Source of the DNA: Mycolicibacterium tokaiense
GTDB taxonomy: Bacteria; Actinomycetota; Actinomycetes; Mycobacteriales; Mycobacteriaceae
Assembly: GCF_010725885.1 (NCBI RefSeq)
Contig: NZ_AP022600.1
Location: 3,720,001-3,784,000, forward strand
Direction of reading: 5' to 3'
DNA: 64,000 bases
Below are positions 17,212 through 25,922 of the stretch, in pieces. The notes below the pieces were generated by a model. It saw only the letters and a program-made list of their open reading frames with translations, ran no database searches and had not been told where the DNA came from. Numbering within the stretch: position 1 is the stretch's first letter; each line of letters opens with the position of its first letter. A program made the position numbers and the translations under genes.

Positions 17212-17958
17212 TCAAGGGCGGCGCACAAAGCGGTCGTCGACGAACAACGCCATCAAGCCGGCGAGCGCATTTCTGGCCATTGTTCGGTTGAGCGCCGCTG
17301 CCAGCTCGGTGTCGCGTTCGTGAAACGCCTGCATCAGCCGCTCGTGGTCGGCCAATGACCGGTCCAACTGCCAACCTCGGGCCATCCCCAGGTGACGCAG
17401 GTGCAGGACGCGCAACCCCAGTGTATCGATGGTCTGTTTGAGCGTGTCGTTGTCGGCCAGTACGCATGATTCCTCTTGAAAGAGAACGAGCTGCCAGAAG
17501 TACCCCTCATGGTCTCCTCGACTCGCCGCCTCGCCCATGGCGGCGAATCGCTGGTCGAGTGTGCTCAGGTTGTGCGCCTTCGCGACAAGGTGTTGGGACA
17601 CAAGGGCGTAGAGCTCGCCTCGGAGTTCGTAGATCTCAGCGATCACCTTCGGGGAGAAGGTGGTGGCGCGGGGTCTCCGCCGCGGCGGTACCTCGACCAT
17701 GCCCTGCTTCTCGAGTAGCAGGAGCGCCTCACGCACGGGTGTACGGCTTGTGCCGAACCGCTTGGCCAACTCGAACGAGTTCAGGTCGGCGCCTGGGTCC
17801 ACACGTTCCTCGATGATGTCGCGTGCAACTTCGACGGCGATCTTGCCGACCAGTGAATCCTCGCGACCGGCGACACCCAGCAGGCGCGTCAGCAACTCCT
17901 GCACGAGATCGGGCACAGCACTGGTCGCTGACGTGGCGGTGTCATCTCGGGTGGTCAT
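17212..17958 (-). CDS. GntR-family regulator, FCD type
   Basis: The 248-residue protein has a GntR winged helix near residues 35-95, with FELAKRFGTSRTPVREALLLLEKQGMVEV, and a C-terminal helical FCD-type ligand domain containing ELRGELYALVSQ and HLRHLG. ATG 17958 is chosen; GTG 17964 is possible. It is divergent from an alpha/beta hydrolase gene. Two near-identical palindromes in the 232-bp divergent region (17998-18009 and 18158-18169) are probable operators, one close to each gene, suggesting autoregulation and control of the hydrolase/aldo-keto reductase pair. Confidence 0.85.
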   Translation of the reverse strand: MTTRDDTATSATSAVPDLVQELLTRLLGVAGREDSLVGKIAVEVARDIIEERVDPGADLNSFELAKRFGTSRTPVREALLLLEKQGMVEVPPRRRPRATTFSPKVIAEIYELRGELYALVSQHLVAKAHNLSTLDQRFAAMGEAASRGDHEGYFWQLVLFQEESCVLADNDTLKQTIDTLGLRVLHLRHLGMARGWQLDRSLADHERLMQAFHERDTELAAALNRTMARNALAGLMALFVDDRFVRRP

Positions 17959-17997
17959 CTCCACACCGTAACCCGGGTACCACGGGCAAAGTGGCGT

Positions 17998-18009
17998 AGT
18001 GTCGACACT
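17998..18009. promoter_or_regulatory. Candidate GntR operator 1
   Basis: AGTGTCGACACT is a perfect 12-bp palindrome 39 bp upstream of the GntR start. A near-identical copy lies 160 bp to the right. Confidence 0.6.
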
Positions 18010-18157
18010 TTTGTCGTACCGCCTTTCGGGGGACTCGACGCTTGGCGGCCTGCAGGTCGATGCTGTCAATGTACTGCCAGTCATAGGAATACTTTGGGGC
18101 ATCTGGAACGTTGGCTGGTATCAGAACCGATTCCTGCAGGTACCCAATCCTGAAAAT

Positions 18158-18169
18158 AGTGTCGACTCT
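18158..18169. promoter_or_regulatory. Candidate GntR operator 2
   Basis: AGTGTCGACTCT matches operator 1 at 11 of 12 positions and lies 21 bp before the hydrolase start, where bound repressor could block transcription or early elongation. Confidence 0.55.
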
Positions 18170-18190
18170 TTGCGGACGAAGGGGCTGGAG

Positions 18191-19090
18191 ATGGAGAGTG
18201 GAGACGATGTCACGGTCCAGCACGGCCGGGCCTGGGTAGATGCGGACCAGTCGATTCGCATCGGCTACACCGTCGCCACGCCACCCGAGCCGACCAAGAC
18301 CGTCGTCCTCCTGCACGGCGCGCCCCAAACCCGCTACGAGTGGCGCAAGGTCATGATGCCGCTCGCGATCGCCGGCTACCGCGTGATCATGCCCGACTAC
18401 CGTGGTGCCGGCGCCTCGGACAAACCTCGTGACGGGTACGACAAATGGACCATGGCCGGTGACATCCGCACTCTGGTGCGCGAGGTGCTGGGAGTGGCGG
18501 AGCCTGTCTCGCTGGTCGGTCATGACCTCGGATCGACATTGGCCCTGGCTTATGCCCTGCGCTACCGCACGGATGTCGTCAGCGCCACCTTCATGGAAGC
18601 CCCGCTGCCGGGCACCGACTACTACACCTGGCGCGTGGCGCAGAAGTCCGCGTGGCAGTTCTCTTTTCACGCCAACACCGACTTGGCGGTGTATCTCACG
18701 CACGGACGTGAACGCTGGTACATCACCCGCTTTTTCGACGAGTTGACCTACCAGCAGGACGCCATCTCCAGTGTGGACCTCGACGCCTACGCCCGCGCTT
18801 TCGAAGCACCGGGTGCCATGCGGGCGATGTGCGAGATCTACCGCGAACTCGACCGCGACGCTGACGACAATCGGGCCGCGCTGCGAGAACACGGCAAGCT
18901 CACCATCCCCGTGCTGGCCTCCGGGGGTGCGTCCAACCCTCTGGCCAAGAACTTCCGGGCTATGTGCGAAGAGGTTGCCGACTCGGTGACGGATCAGCTG
19001 GTACCGGACTGCGGCCATTGGGTGGCCGAGGAGCAGCCCGCCTACTTCACCCGGATGTTCTGCGAATTCGACGCAGCTGTTCGGGCGTGA
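18191..19090 (+). CDS. Alpha/beta hydrolase, epoxide hydrolase/dehalogenase type
   Basis: The 299-residue protein has the oxyanion motif HGAP (42-45), the nucleophile elbow VGHDLGS with Asp112 in place of Ser, and a late His in CGHW (about 276). An Asp nucleophile marks the epoxide hydrolase/haloalkane dehalogenase branch, which works through an alkyl-enzyme ester. ATG 18191 is chosen because GGGGCTGGAG precedes it. An aldo/keto reductase follows after 37 bp, and the divergent GntR gene probably regulates both. The substrate is unknown. Confidence 0.85.
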   Translation: MESGDDVTVQHGRAWVDADQSIRIGYTVATPPEPTKTVVLLHGAPQTRYEWRKVMMPLAIAGYRVIMPDYRGAGASDKPRDGYDKWTMAGDIRTLVREVLGVAEPVSLVGHDLGSTLALAYALRYRTDVVSATFMEAPLPGTDYYTWRVAQKSAWQFSFHANTDLAVYLTHGRERWYITRFFDELTYQQDAISSVDLDAYARAFEAPGAMRAMCEIYRELDRDADDNRAALREHGKLTIPVLASGGASNPLAKNFRAMCEEVADSVTDQLVPDCGHWVAEEQPAYFTRMFCEFDAAVRA

Positions 19091-19127
19091 ACATCAGTTC
19101 CAGAAAACAGAAATGAGGGTAGTTGAC

Positions 19128-20021
19128 ATGGTGGATCACCATCCACAGACCATCACCATCGGCGGTAAGACAGTCTCGCGCTTGGGTTTCGGGTCGATGC
19201 GATTCACGGGCCGCGGGATCTGGGGTCCGCCCCAGGACCGGGACGAATGTATTGCCGTCGCCCGGCGGGCTGTCGAACTCGGCGTGCAGTTCTTCGACAC
19301 CGCCGACTCGTACGGCCCGCACGTCGCCGAGGAGATCCTGCACGAGGCACTGTATCCCTATCCCGACGATGTTGTGATCGCGACCAAGGCGGGCCTGACC
19401 CGCAATGGTCCTGATGTCATCGACACCCCCTCAGGACCGAAACGCCTCGGCCCGGCGGCGTGGCCCCCGGTGGGCCGCCCCGAATACTTGCGGCAACAGG
19501 TACTGATGAGCATGCGCCGCTTGGGCGTTGATCAGATCGATCTCCTGCAGCTGCACCGGGTAGACCCGAAAGTGCCGCTGGCAGATCAGATCGGGGAGCT
19601 CAAGGCGCTGCAGGACGAGGGCAAGATCCGCGAGATCGGCATGTCGCAGTGCACTCCTGCGCAGCTCAATGAGGCGCGGCAGATCGCCGATATCGTCAGT
19701 GTGCAAAGCCGGTTCAATGTCATCGACCGGAGTGCCCAGGACATGCTGGAGGTGTGTGAACGCGATGGACTCGCGTTCATTCCGTGGGCGCCGGTGGCCC
19801 AAGGCGGATTGGCGCAGGCCCATGAAGCGCTCGCCGACGTCGCCCGCACCCACGGTTGCACTGTGGGGCAGGTGGCAATCGCCTGGCTGTTGCAGGTCTC
19901 GCCGGTCATGCTCCCCATCCCCGGCACCTCGCAACGCAAGCATCTGGAGGAGAACCTGGCTGCTTCCGAACTGACGCTGACACCGGACGACGTCGGCCGG
20001 CTCACTGCGGCCTCCAGCTGA
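19128..20021 (+). CDS. Aldo/keto reductase
   Basis: The 297-residue protein is a TIM-barrel NADPH-dependent oxidoreductase. Visible motifs are LGFGSMRFTG, FFDTADSYGPHVAEEIL with the catalytic Asp and Tyr, ATKAGLTR with the catalytic Lys, LLQLHRVDP, and the cofactor-phosphate region IPGTSQRKHLEENLAA. ATG 19128 has AGGG 8 bp upstream; ATG 19113 would add 5 residues. It follows the hydrolase closely and may reduce or oxidise the product of the same pathway. Confidence 0.9.
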   Translation: MVDHHPQTITIGGKTVSRLGFGSMRFTGRGIWGPPQDRDECIAVARRAVELGVQFFDTADSYGPHVAEEILHEALYPYPDDVVIATKAGLTRNGPDVIDTPSGPKRLGPAAWPPVGRPEYLRQQVLMSMRRLGVDQIDLLQLHRVDPKVPLADQIGELKALQDEGKIREIGMSQCTPAQLNEARQIADIVSVQSRFNVIDRSAQDMLEVCERDGLAFIPWAPVAQGGLAQAHEALADVARTHGCTVGQVAIAWLLQVSPVMLPIPGTSQRKHLEENLAASELTLTPDDVGRLTAASS

Positions 20022-20146
20022 CCGGACAGGGCGGGCAGGCTGCCATCCGATTCCTCTGTGCCGACTCGACCCGTTCCGGGAGCACAGGGAGCCGCCACCG
20101 CAGCGGCTCCGTTGGGCACCGGGGCGAACCTCTAGCATGGGTGCTG

Positions 20147-21094
20147 ATGCGGGTTCTGATGTTCGGACGCGGTGTCATTGCGACGATCTACGGCTACGCC
20201 TTTCACCAGGCCGGCCATGATGTGGAGTTCTACGTGCGTCCGGGTCGCGCCGTCGAGTACGGCCCCGAACTGCACATGGAACTCGTCGATGGGCGCCGTT
20301 CCCCGTTGGGCCGACGAACTCAGCACGTCTTTTCGACCCGGCTGCGTGAGTCCGTCGATCCGGGCCACGGTGTTGATCTGATCGTGCTCAGCGTCGGGCA
20401 CCATCGCCTGCGGGAGGCAGCCGAGTACCTGGCTCCCCGCATCGGGGAGGCGACCGTGCTGATCTTCGGGAATGTGTGGGACGAACCCCTGGCGGCTGTT
20501 GCCCCGCTGCCGGCAGATCGGGTGATGTTCGGATTCCCGCAAGCCGGCGGGGGTTTCGGATACGACGGGGTTCTCCGCGGTGCCTTGCTCCGATCGGTGA
20601 TCCTCGGCACGGGGGCGTCGTCACCGGGCCAGCGGGAACGACACGTGCGCACGATGTTCGAGCAGGCAGGTCTCAGGGTCAAGAGCGAGCGGGACATGCG
20701 TGGATGGCTGTGGCTGCACTTCGCCTCGGACGCCGGAATGTTCTCGCAAGCGCTGAGCAGCGGGGGACTGGCGAACATGATCGGCGACCGCCGCGCCTTA
20801 CGGGAGGCGTTCCTGACCAGTCGGGAGCTGCTGCCGGTCCTCCAGCGGAGGGACGTCGTGCTCCGCCGACACGCCGTCGCGTCACTGCCCTCTCGACTAC
20901 CCGGGCTGACGGCCACCGCAACGGCATGGGCCACGGGTCGCTTTCCGATCGCGCAGGCAAGCCTCGCGGCACACACCGATCCCCATGCGGCCGTAGCTCG
21001 GGCGGTCCTCGAGGACACGCTGGCCACAGCCCGCCGGTTCGACGTCGCCACCCCGCGTCTTGAACGGGCCGTCAGTGAAATGCCCCGCGGGTGA
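20147..21094 (+). CDS. Ketopantoate-reductase-like protein (PanE/ApbA family)
   Basis: The 315-residue protein starts MRVLMFGRGVIATIYGYAF, an N-terminal Rossmann motif (G-x-G-x2-A/G), followed by the NADP-type ARPGRAVEYG-like loop (VRPGRAVEYG) and FGFPQAGGG; the all-helical C-terminal half fits 6-phosphogluconate-dehydrogenase-like members. It probably catalyses an NADPH-dependent reduction of a 2-oxo acid or aldehyde, but many family members are not ketopantoate reductases and there are no pantothenate genes nearby. ATG 20147 is chosen (GTG 20141 possible). A TetR gene follows on the same strand. Confidence 0.78.
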   Translation: MRVLMFGRGVIATIYGYAFHQAGHDVEFYVRPGRAVEYGPELHMELVDGRRSPLGRRTQHVFSTRLRESVDPGHGVDLIVLSVGHHRLREAAEYLAPRIGEATVLIFGNVWDEPLAAVAPLPADRVMFGFPQAGGGFGYDGVLRGALLRSVILGTGASSPGQRERHVRTMFEQAGLRVKSERDMRGWLWLHFASDAGMFSQALSSGGLANMIGDRRALREAFLTSRELLPVLQRRDVVLRRHAVASLPSRLPGLTATATAWATGRFPIAQASLAAHTDPHAAVARAVLEDTLATARRFDVATPRLERAVSEMPRG

Positions 21095-21241
21095 TCGGAA
21101 GCGGTAGCCGCCGTCAATCACAAGGCGGTGACGGCGGATGCTGATCGGCGCGGCCGCAGGGTGGCTGTTGACGGGACGGTAGGCCGGCATCTGCCATCCT
21201 CTGTATCGTCGGGTACAAAGCAGCTGCGGAGAGGACTTGGC

Positions 21242-21862
21242 GTGAAAGTCGTACCGACCACCGACCGGGGCCGCGCGACGGTCGGCCGTGTCCTGGAGGC
21301 GGCCTGCGATCTCTTCAATGCTCAGGGCATTCGCTCGACGTCACTCGACGAGATCGGCGCCGCTGCCGGGGTGGGGCGCGGCCAGCTCTACCACTTCTTC
21401 GTCGACAAATCTGATCTGGTGGCCGAGGTTGTGACGTTTCAGGTCGAGCGGGTGATCGCAGGATTACAGCCGACCATGGAGGCCATGTCCACGTCCGATG
21501 ATGTCCGCGCCTGGTGCGAGGCGGTCGTGGGCTCCTATGCCGCGACTCCGGGGCCGATCCGCTGCCCGCTCGGGTCGCTGATCAATCAGCTCGGCGACGA
21601 CGATCGGGCCGCGCGGAGTGCACTGCAGGCCGGCTTCGCGCGCTGGGAGCGACTGCTGGAAGCCGGGCTGCAACGCGTCGCCGACAGCGGGGGTCTCCGT
21701 GCGGGGGTCGACGCCGGGGATCTGGCCGCGGCGCTCCTCGCGGCTTATCAGGGTGGTGTGCTTCTCACCGCTGTCCACGGCGACGTGGCGCCGCTACGGA
21801 GGGCGCTGCGCGGCGTCGCGGATGTGGCACTTGTGGACTCGGCGGCCCGCATCAGTCGGTGA
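21242..21862 (+). CDS. TetR-family regulator
   Basis: The 206-residue protein has a TetR N-terminal helix-turn-helix: VLEAACDLFNAQGIRSTSLDEIGAAAGVGRGQLYHFFVDKSDLV at about 16-60. The C-terminal domain contains the LmrA/YxaF-like pattern PIRCPLGSLINQLGDDD and GGVLLTAVHGDVAPL. GTG 21242 follows AGAGGA. It ends convergent with, and overlapping by 11 bp, the nitrilase gene. It may regulate itself, the reductase before it or the nitrilase operon; nothing in the sequence decides this. Confidence 0.88.
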   Translation: MKVVPTTDRGRATVGRVLEAACDLFNAQGIRSTSLDEIGAAAGVGRGQLYHFFVDKSDLVAEVVTFQVERVIAGLQPTMEAMSTSDDVRAWCEAVVGSYAATPGPIRCPLGSLINQLGDDDRAARSALQAGFARWERLLEAGLQRVADSGGLRAGVDAGDLAAALLAAYQGGVLLTAVHGDVAPLRRALRGVADVALVDSAARISR

Positions 21863-22802
21863 AGCTGGCCAGGTTCTGCCGACGACGGTCGACCACCAGC
21901 CGGGTGACGTCCGGGCGTCCGTAATGCCCGGCGGGATCGAAATTCTGGCGCTCGCGACGCACCTCGCCGTGGTCGAGAGTCGCGACCGTCAGGCCCTCGG
22001 CGGAATCGACGGGTTCGACCACCCAACTGCCGTCCGGCGCGGCGATGCAGGTGCCCCCGGTGCTGATCTGCTCATCGCTGGCGCTGCGCATCAGGTCCGC
22101 GCCCGGCATGGTGTCCGGGATGTGCTCGCGACGCAGCACGCCGGACACGGAGATCACATAGGAGCGTGACTCCAGCGCGATGAACCGGGTGATGTCGGCG
22201 GTGTCGTAGAGATCGCCGGGCCACAGCGCCACGTGAAGGTTCTCGCCCTGTGCGTAGAGCGCCGCCCGCGACAGCGGCATCCAGTTCTCCCAACAATTGA
22301 GCGACCCCAGGGTGAACGGCGGCAGGTCGTGGGTCACCAGTCCGTGGCCGTCGCCATTGGCCCAGCTCAGGCGCTCTTCGTAGGTGGGTGTGAGTTTACG
22401 GTGCACCGAGGCGATTTCGCCGAGCGCGTTGATGGTCACCGCGGAGCAGTAGATGCTGTGACCACCGCGATCCGCCGGCCGTTCGGCGATGCCGAGCACC
22501 ACCGTCGTGCCGTTTCGTCGTGCAGCGGCACACACGCCGTGGAGGTGACCGGCCTCGATCTGCACGGCTTCGTGCAGGTACATCGAGTGGATGTCCCGCT
22601 GTAGCTCGGAGTTGAATTTCGCTCCGTCGGTGCGCCCCAGCCAGAATGGATACCCCGGAACCAGCGTTTCGCCGAACGCCACCAGCTGACACCCGGCCGC
22701 ACCGGCTTCGTCGATATAGCTTTCGACCTTGGCGAGGGTCGCCGCGCGGTCCAGGAACACGGAAGCCATCTGCACGGCCCCCACCACGAGTGTCTGAGTC
22801 AC
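21852..22802 (-). CDS. Nitrilase
   Basis: The 316-residue protein has the full nitrilase-superfamily triad: Glu45 in FGETLVPGYP, Lys136 in HRKLTPTYEE, and Cys170 in NCWENWMPL, in the form typical of branch 1 nitrilases that hydrolyse nitriles to acids and ammonia. GTG 22802 has AGGTGG 5 bp upstream; GTG 22811 is an alternative. It is the last gene of a leftward run after a HisD-family dehydrogenase (42-bp gap) and an APC permease, which suggests uptake and degradation of a nitrogen compound. The precise substrate cannot be read from sequence. Confidence 0.9.
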   Translation of the reverse strand: MTQTLVVGAVQMASVFLDRAATLAKVESYIDEAGAAGCQLVAFGETLVPGYPFWLGRTDGAKFNSELQRDIHSMYLHEAVQIEAGHLHGVCAAARRNGTTVVLGIAERPADRGGHSIYCSAVTINALGEIASVHRKLTPTYEERLSWANGDGHGLVTHDLPPFTLGSLNCWENWMPLSRAALYAQGENLHVALWPGDLYDTADITRFIALESRSYVISVSGVLRREHIPDTMPGADLMRSASDEQISTGGTCIAAPDGSWVVEPVDSAEGLTVATLDHGEVRRERQNFDPAGHYGRPDVTRLVVDRRRQNLASFTD

Positions 22803-22844
22803 GTGGTCCACCTTTCGCCTAGTAGTTCGTCGATGGTTGCAGTC

Positions 22845-24173
22845 TCAGGAACCTGGCGAACCATAGCTCGCGAGTCGGCGGGTGGCAGTCGCGCTGTGAG
22901 CCGCCATGCCCTCCGAGTCGGAAATGACCTGCACGGCATGAGCCAGTGCGGGGGTCGCGGCGCGGGACACCCGCTGGTACGTCAGCGGCTTGAGGTAACG
23001 CGAGACCGACAGTCCTGCACTGTGTTTGGCGCCTCCGGCAGTCGGCAGCACATGGTTGGTGCCCGCCATCCCCTTGTCGGAGTAGGCAACGGTGCTCCAC
23101 GGGCCGAGGAAGATCGAACCGTAATTCTGCAACCGGTCGTGGTACCAGTCGTCGTCGGCGGTGATGACTTCGAGATGCTCGGGCGCGAGGTCATCCATGA
23201 GCAGCGCAGCGGTTTCCCGGTCGTCGGCAACCGTCACCACTCCGTAGTCGCGCCATGCCGGGCCGGCGATGGGCTCGGTGGCCAAGGTGCTCAGTTGACG
23301 GTCCACGGCGGCGATCACGGCTCTGCCATGTTCCTCGGAGGTGGTGACCAGCGCGGCAGGCGAATTGGTACCGTGCTCGGCCTGCCCGAGCAGGTCAGCG
23401 GCCACCATCTCGGGGTCGGCGGTCTCGTCGGACAGCACAGCCACCTCGGAGGGGCCCGCGAGCAGGTCGATGGCCACGGTCCCGAACAGCTGACGCTTCG
23501 CCTCGGCGACATAGGCATTACCGGCTCCTACGAGCATGTCGACCGGGAGTTCGCCCAGCAGACCGAACGCCATGGCGGCCAGGGCCTGCACGCCGCCGAG
23601 GACGAAGACCCGGTCGACGCCCGAGAGGTGCGCGGCGTAGACCACTGCCGGGTTCGCGCCGCCGTCGGGCTGAGGTGGAGTGCATGCGATGACGGTGGAG
23701 ACCCCGGCCACCTTGGCCACCCCCACCGTCATGAAAGCCGATGCGGTCAAGGGAAAGCGACCTGCGGGCAGGTACGCGCCGACGCGGGCGACGGGCACGT
23801 AGCGTGTCCCGGTCACGAGCCCCGGGCACAGCTCGGTCTCGAAACCGGTGAGGTGGGACCGCTGTTCGCGGGCGAATGCCTGCGTGCGTTCTGAGCCGAG
23901 CTCGATGGCTTCGCGGAGGTCTCGCGGAATGCGGTCACCGCTCTTGGCGACGTCCTCGGCGGAGAGTTCGAAGTCTCGCCGATCGTCGTTGTCCAGCGCA
24001 CGGCTGAAGTCGCGTACGGCGTCGAGTTTTCTGGTTTCGATGTCACGCAGCATCGCGGTCACCGTGTTGATCACGGCTGGGTCGCGCTGCGCCGCGGGTG
24101 CGTCGACGAGAGGACTCTTCAGATGCCGGAACTTGCCCTGCACACGCTCGAGAAGGGGAGTGGAATAACGCAT
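22845..24173 (-). CDS. Histidinol-dehydrogenase-family oxidoreductase (catabolic paralogue)
   Basis: The 442-residue protein keeps all catalytic and zinc residues of HisD: Gln264 and His267 (GQAEHG), Glu332 and His333 (APEHLE), Asp366 (YSDKG) before GTNHVLPT, and His426 (EGMAAH). There are no histidine genes around it, and its partners are a permease and a nitrilase, so a catabolic role is likelier. HisD paralogues of this kind include sulfopropanediol 3-dehydrogenase (HpsN), which oxidises an alcohol in two NAD+ steps to a carboxylate. ATG 24173 is chosen; GTG 24182 is possible. A terminator-like hairpin lies between it and the permease. Confidence 0.85.
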   Translation of the reverse strand: MRYSTPLLERVQGKFRHLKSPLVDAPAAQRDPAVINTVTAMLRDIETRKLDAVRDFSRALDNDDRRDFELSAEDVAKSGDRIPRDLREAIELGSERTQAFAREQRSHLTGFETELCPGLVTGTRYVPVARVGAYLPAGRFPLTASAFMTVGVAKVAGVSTVIACTPPQPDGGANPAVVYAAHLSGVDRVFVLGGVQALAAMAFGLLGELPVDMLVGAGNAYVAEAKRQLFGTVAIDLLAGPSEVAVLSDETADPEMVAADLLGQAEHGTNSPAALVTTSEEHGRAVIAAVDRQLSTLATEPIAGPAWRDYGVVTVADDRETAALLMDDLAPEHLEVITADDDWYHDRLQNYGSIFLGPWSTVAYSDKGMAGTNHVLPTAGGAKHSAGLSVSRYLKPLTYQRVSRAATPALAHAVQVISDSEGMAAHSATATRRLASYGSPGS

Positions 24174-24274
24174 GTGTTTCACGGTAGGGACATTCTCGGT
24201 GTTGGACCAGACAGTGATTCCCGGCGCGCTCCATCGCTTTTTGCTATACCCAGGAAAGGTCCGAACACAACAAA

Positions 24275-24315
24275 ACTCCCGTCGGCCTCTCCGAGAGGGA
24301 GAAGTCGACGGGAGT
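24275..24315 (-). terminator. Hairpin between permease and HisD-like gene
   Basis: A 10-bp stem (ACTCCCGTCG at 24275-24284, complement at 24306-24315) encloses a second small hairpin (CCTCT/AGAGG, 286-298). Read leftward it is followed by TTTGTTGTGTT, so it would end or attenuate transcription coming from the permease gene. Confidence 0.65.
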
Positions 24316-24327
24316 GACGAGCGGAGG

Positions 24328-25821
24328 TCAGGCCGAGGCTGCAGTACTGCTGGCAGAGTGCTCGCTTCTGTTGAGGGCATACTGCGGACCCGCGTCGGCG
24401 CGGGCGATGCGTCGCCGCAGGACCAGTACCCACCAGACCGCGGCGATCGCCATGGTGATGACAAAGACGGTGGCATTGGGTCGAAAGTCCGGTAGTAGCA
24501 GCAGGGTCGCCAGCACGGATCCGAACACCACCAAGCCGAGGACATACACCGGCACCCGCAGTCGGCCGAGGTCGAACACCCCGGCGGCGCCGGCAGGGAT
24601 ACGCCCGCGGGCGTTGGCCACCAGGAGTCCACCCGTGGTGAGCAGATACACGGCGAAGAATCCGAGGGCGGCCATCCCGACGACGTAGGAGAACGTCTCT
24701 TCGTTGGCCAGCGCGGACAACAGCAGCGCGCAGGACACCACACCGGTGGCCCAGACCGCATTGGTCGGCACCTTGTGTGTCTCGGACACCTGGCGCAGGA
24801 ATCGCGAACCGGGGAGCATGTTGTCTCGTCCGAGGGCGTACACCAGGCGGGTCGCGACCAGCATACTGGCGAGCACGCAGACCAAGATGTTGGTGAGCGC
24901 CAACGCAATCACGAGCTTCGAGAACCAGGGGGACACCTGCTGGGCGAACAGGTCGGTGATCGGCGAGGCACTCTCGGTCAGCGTGTCCGGATCCTTGATG
25001 ACAAGGAGAAACACGATGTACATGAAGAACTCGATCGCCGACGCCACCCCGAGCGCGAGGAACATGGTGCGAGGGATGGTGCGCCGGGCGTCCTTGGTTT
25101 CCTCGGCGACGTCGGCCGCGGCTTCGACGCCGAGCAGGCCGAAGATGCACCCGAGGCTGGCGGTCAACCAGACGATCACATAGGGCGATCCCGAGTCGCC
25201 GGCGCCGCCGGCGGAGAACAGGAACTCGATGCCCTGGTGTTCGTTGGTCACGAAGAAGGCGACGACGGCGATGAAGGCCGTCGCGCCGACGGTGACCACG
25301 AGTTCCAGCGCCACGCCGATGTTGTTCAGCATGGTCGCCAGTTTCACGCCGTAGACGTTGATGAGAACGCACAGCAGAACCACCGCAATGGCGGTGAATA
25401 TCTGTGTCGCAGTCGTCATTTCGATGCCCAGCAAGGCACCGATGTAGCCCGCCATCACAAACGCCACACCGGTGAAACCGCTGATGAATCCGACCGCGCC
25501 GGCGAATCCGGTGAACCACCCCAGGTTGGGGTTGACCAGGCGGCTGGTCCATTGATAGGCGTAGCCGGCCAGCGGCAGTTTGACCACCAGGTCGGCCGCG
25601 ATCAGCGCCCAGATGAAGAAGATGGCGACCGCGATCGGGAAGGTCCACACAAAGGCTGGTCCTGCCGTGCTCAGGCCGAACCCGAACCCGGAGAACACCG
25701 CGGTGGTGGCGCTGATGACCGAGAAGCCGAGGAAAAACGACGACACTCCCCCCACGGATCGACTGAGTTTCTGGGTGTACCCCAGCTCGCCGAGTTGGCG
25801 GTCCTCATCAGAGGTGTCCAT
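24328..25821 (-). CDS. APC-superfamily amino acid/amine permease
   Basis: The 497-residue membrane protein has about 12 helices. It starts with LGYTQKLSRSVGGVSSFFLGFSVIS, the first-helix pattern of the amino acid-choline-transporter type APC permeases, and contains GVEAAADVAEETKDARRTIPR, the conserved loop of this family (usually FGFEASADLAEET). ATG 25821 has GGGAGGA 6-7 bp upstream. It is divergent from a LysR gene and upstream of the HisD-like and nitrilase genes, so it probably imports their substrate. Confidence 0.88.
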   Translation of the reverse strand: MDTSDEDRQLGELGYTQKLSRSVGGVSSFFLGFSVISATTAVFSGFGFGLSTAGPAFVWTFPIAVAIFFIWALIAADLVVKLPLAGYAYQWTSRLVNPNLGWFTGFAGAVGFISGFTGVAFVMAGYIGALLGIEMTTATQIFTAIAVVLLCVLINVYGVKLATMLNNIGVALELVVTVGATAFIAVVAFFVTNEHQGIEFLFSAGGAGDSGSPYVIVWLTASLGCIFGLLGVEAAADVAEETKDARRTIPRTMFLALGVASAIEFFMYIVFLLVIKDPDTLTESASPITDLFAQQVSPWFSKLVIALALTNILVCVLASMLVATRLVYALGRDNMLPGSRFLRQVSETHKVPTNAVWATGVVSCALLLSALANEETFSYVVGMAALGFFAVYLLTTGGLLVANARGRIPAGAAGVFDLGRLRVPVYVLGLVVFGSVLATLLLLPDFRPNATVFVITMAIAAVWWVLVLRRRIARADAGPQYALNRSEHSASSTAASA

Positions 25822-25922
25822 CGTGATCCTCCCTGCGCTGTGCAATCTCTGTGACCTACCGTAAAAAGCACTCGGGGAGAGGACAACATTGTGAATGCCG
25901 TCGCCTGCTATAGGGTTGGGCT

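Noticed and set aside
19856..20146. In-frame N-terminal extension of the ketopantoate-reductase-like gene
   Set aside because: It would overlap the aldo/keto reductase; the family's Rossmann motif begins at ATG 20147.
24174..24908. In-frame upstream extension of the HisD-like gene
   Set aside because: The extension overlaps the permease antisense frame and is Cys/Arg/Pro-rich; HisD similarity begins at MRYSTP.
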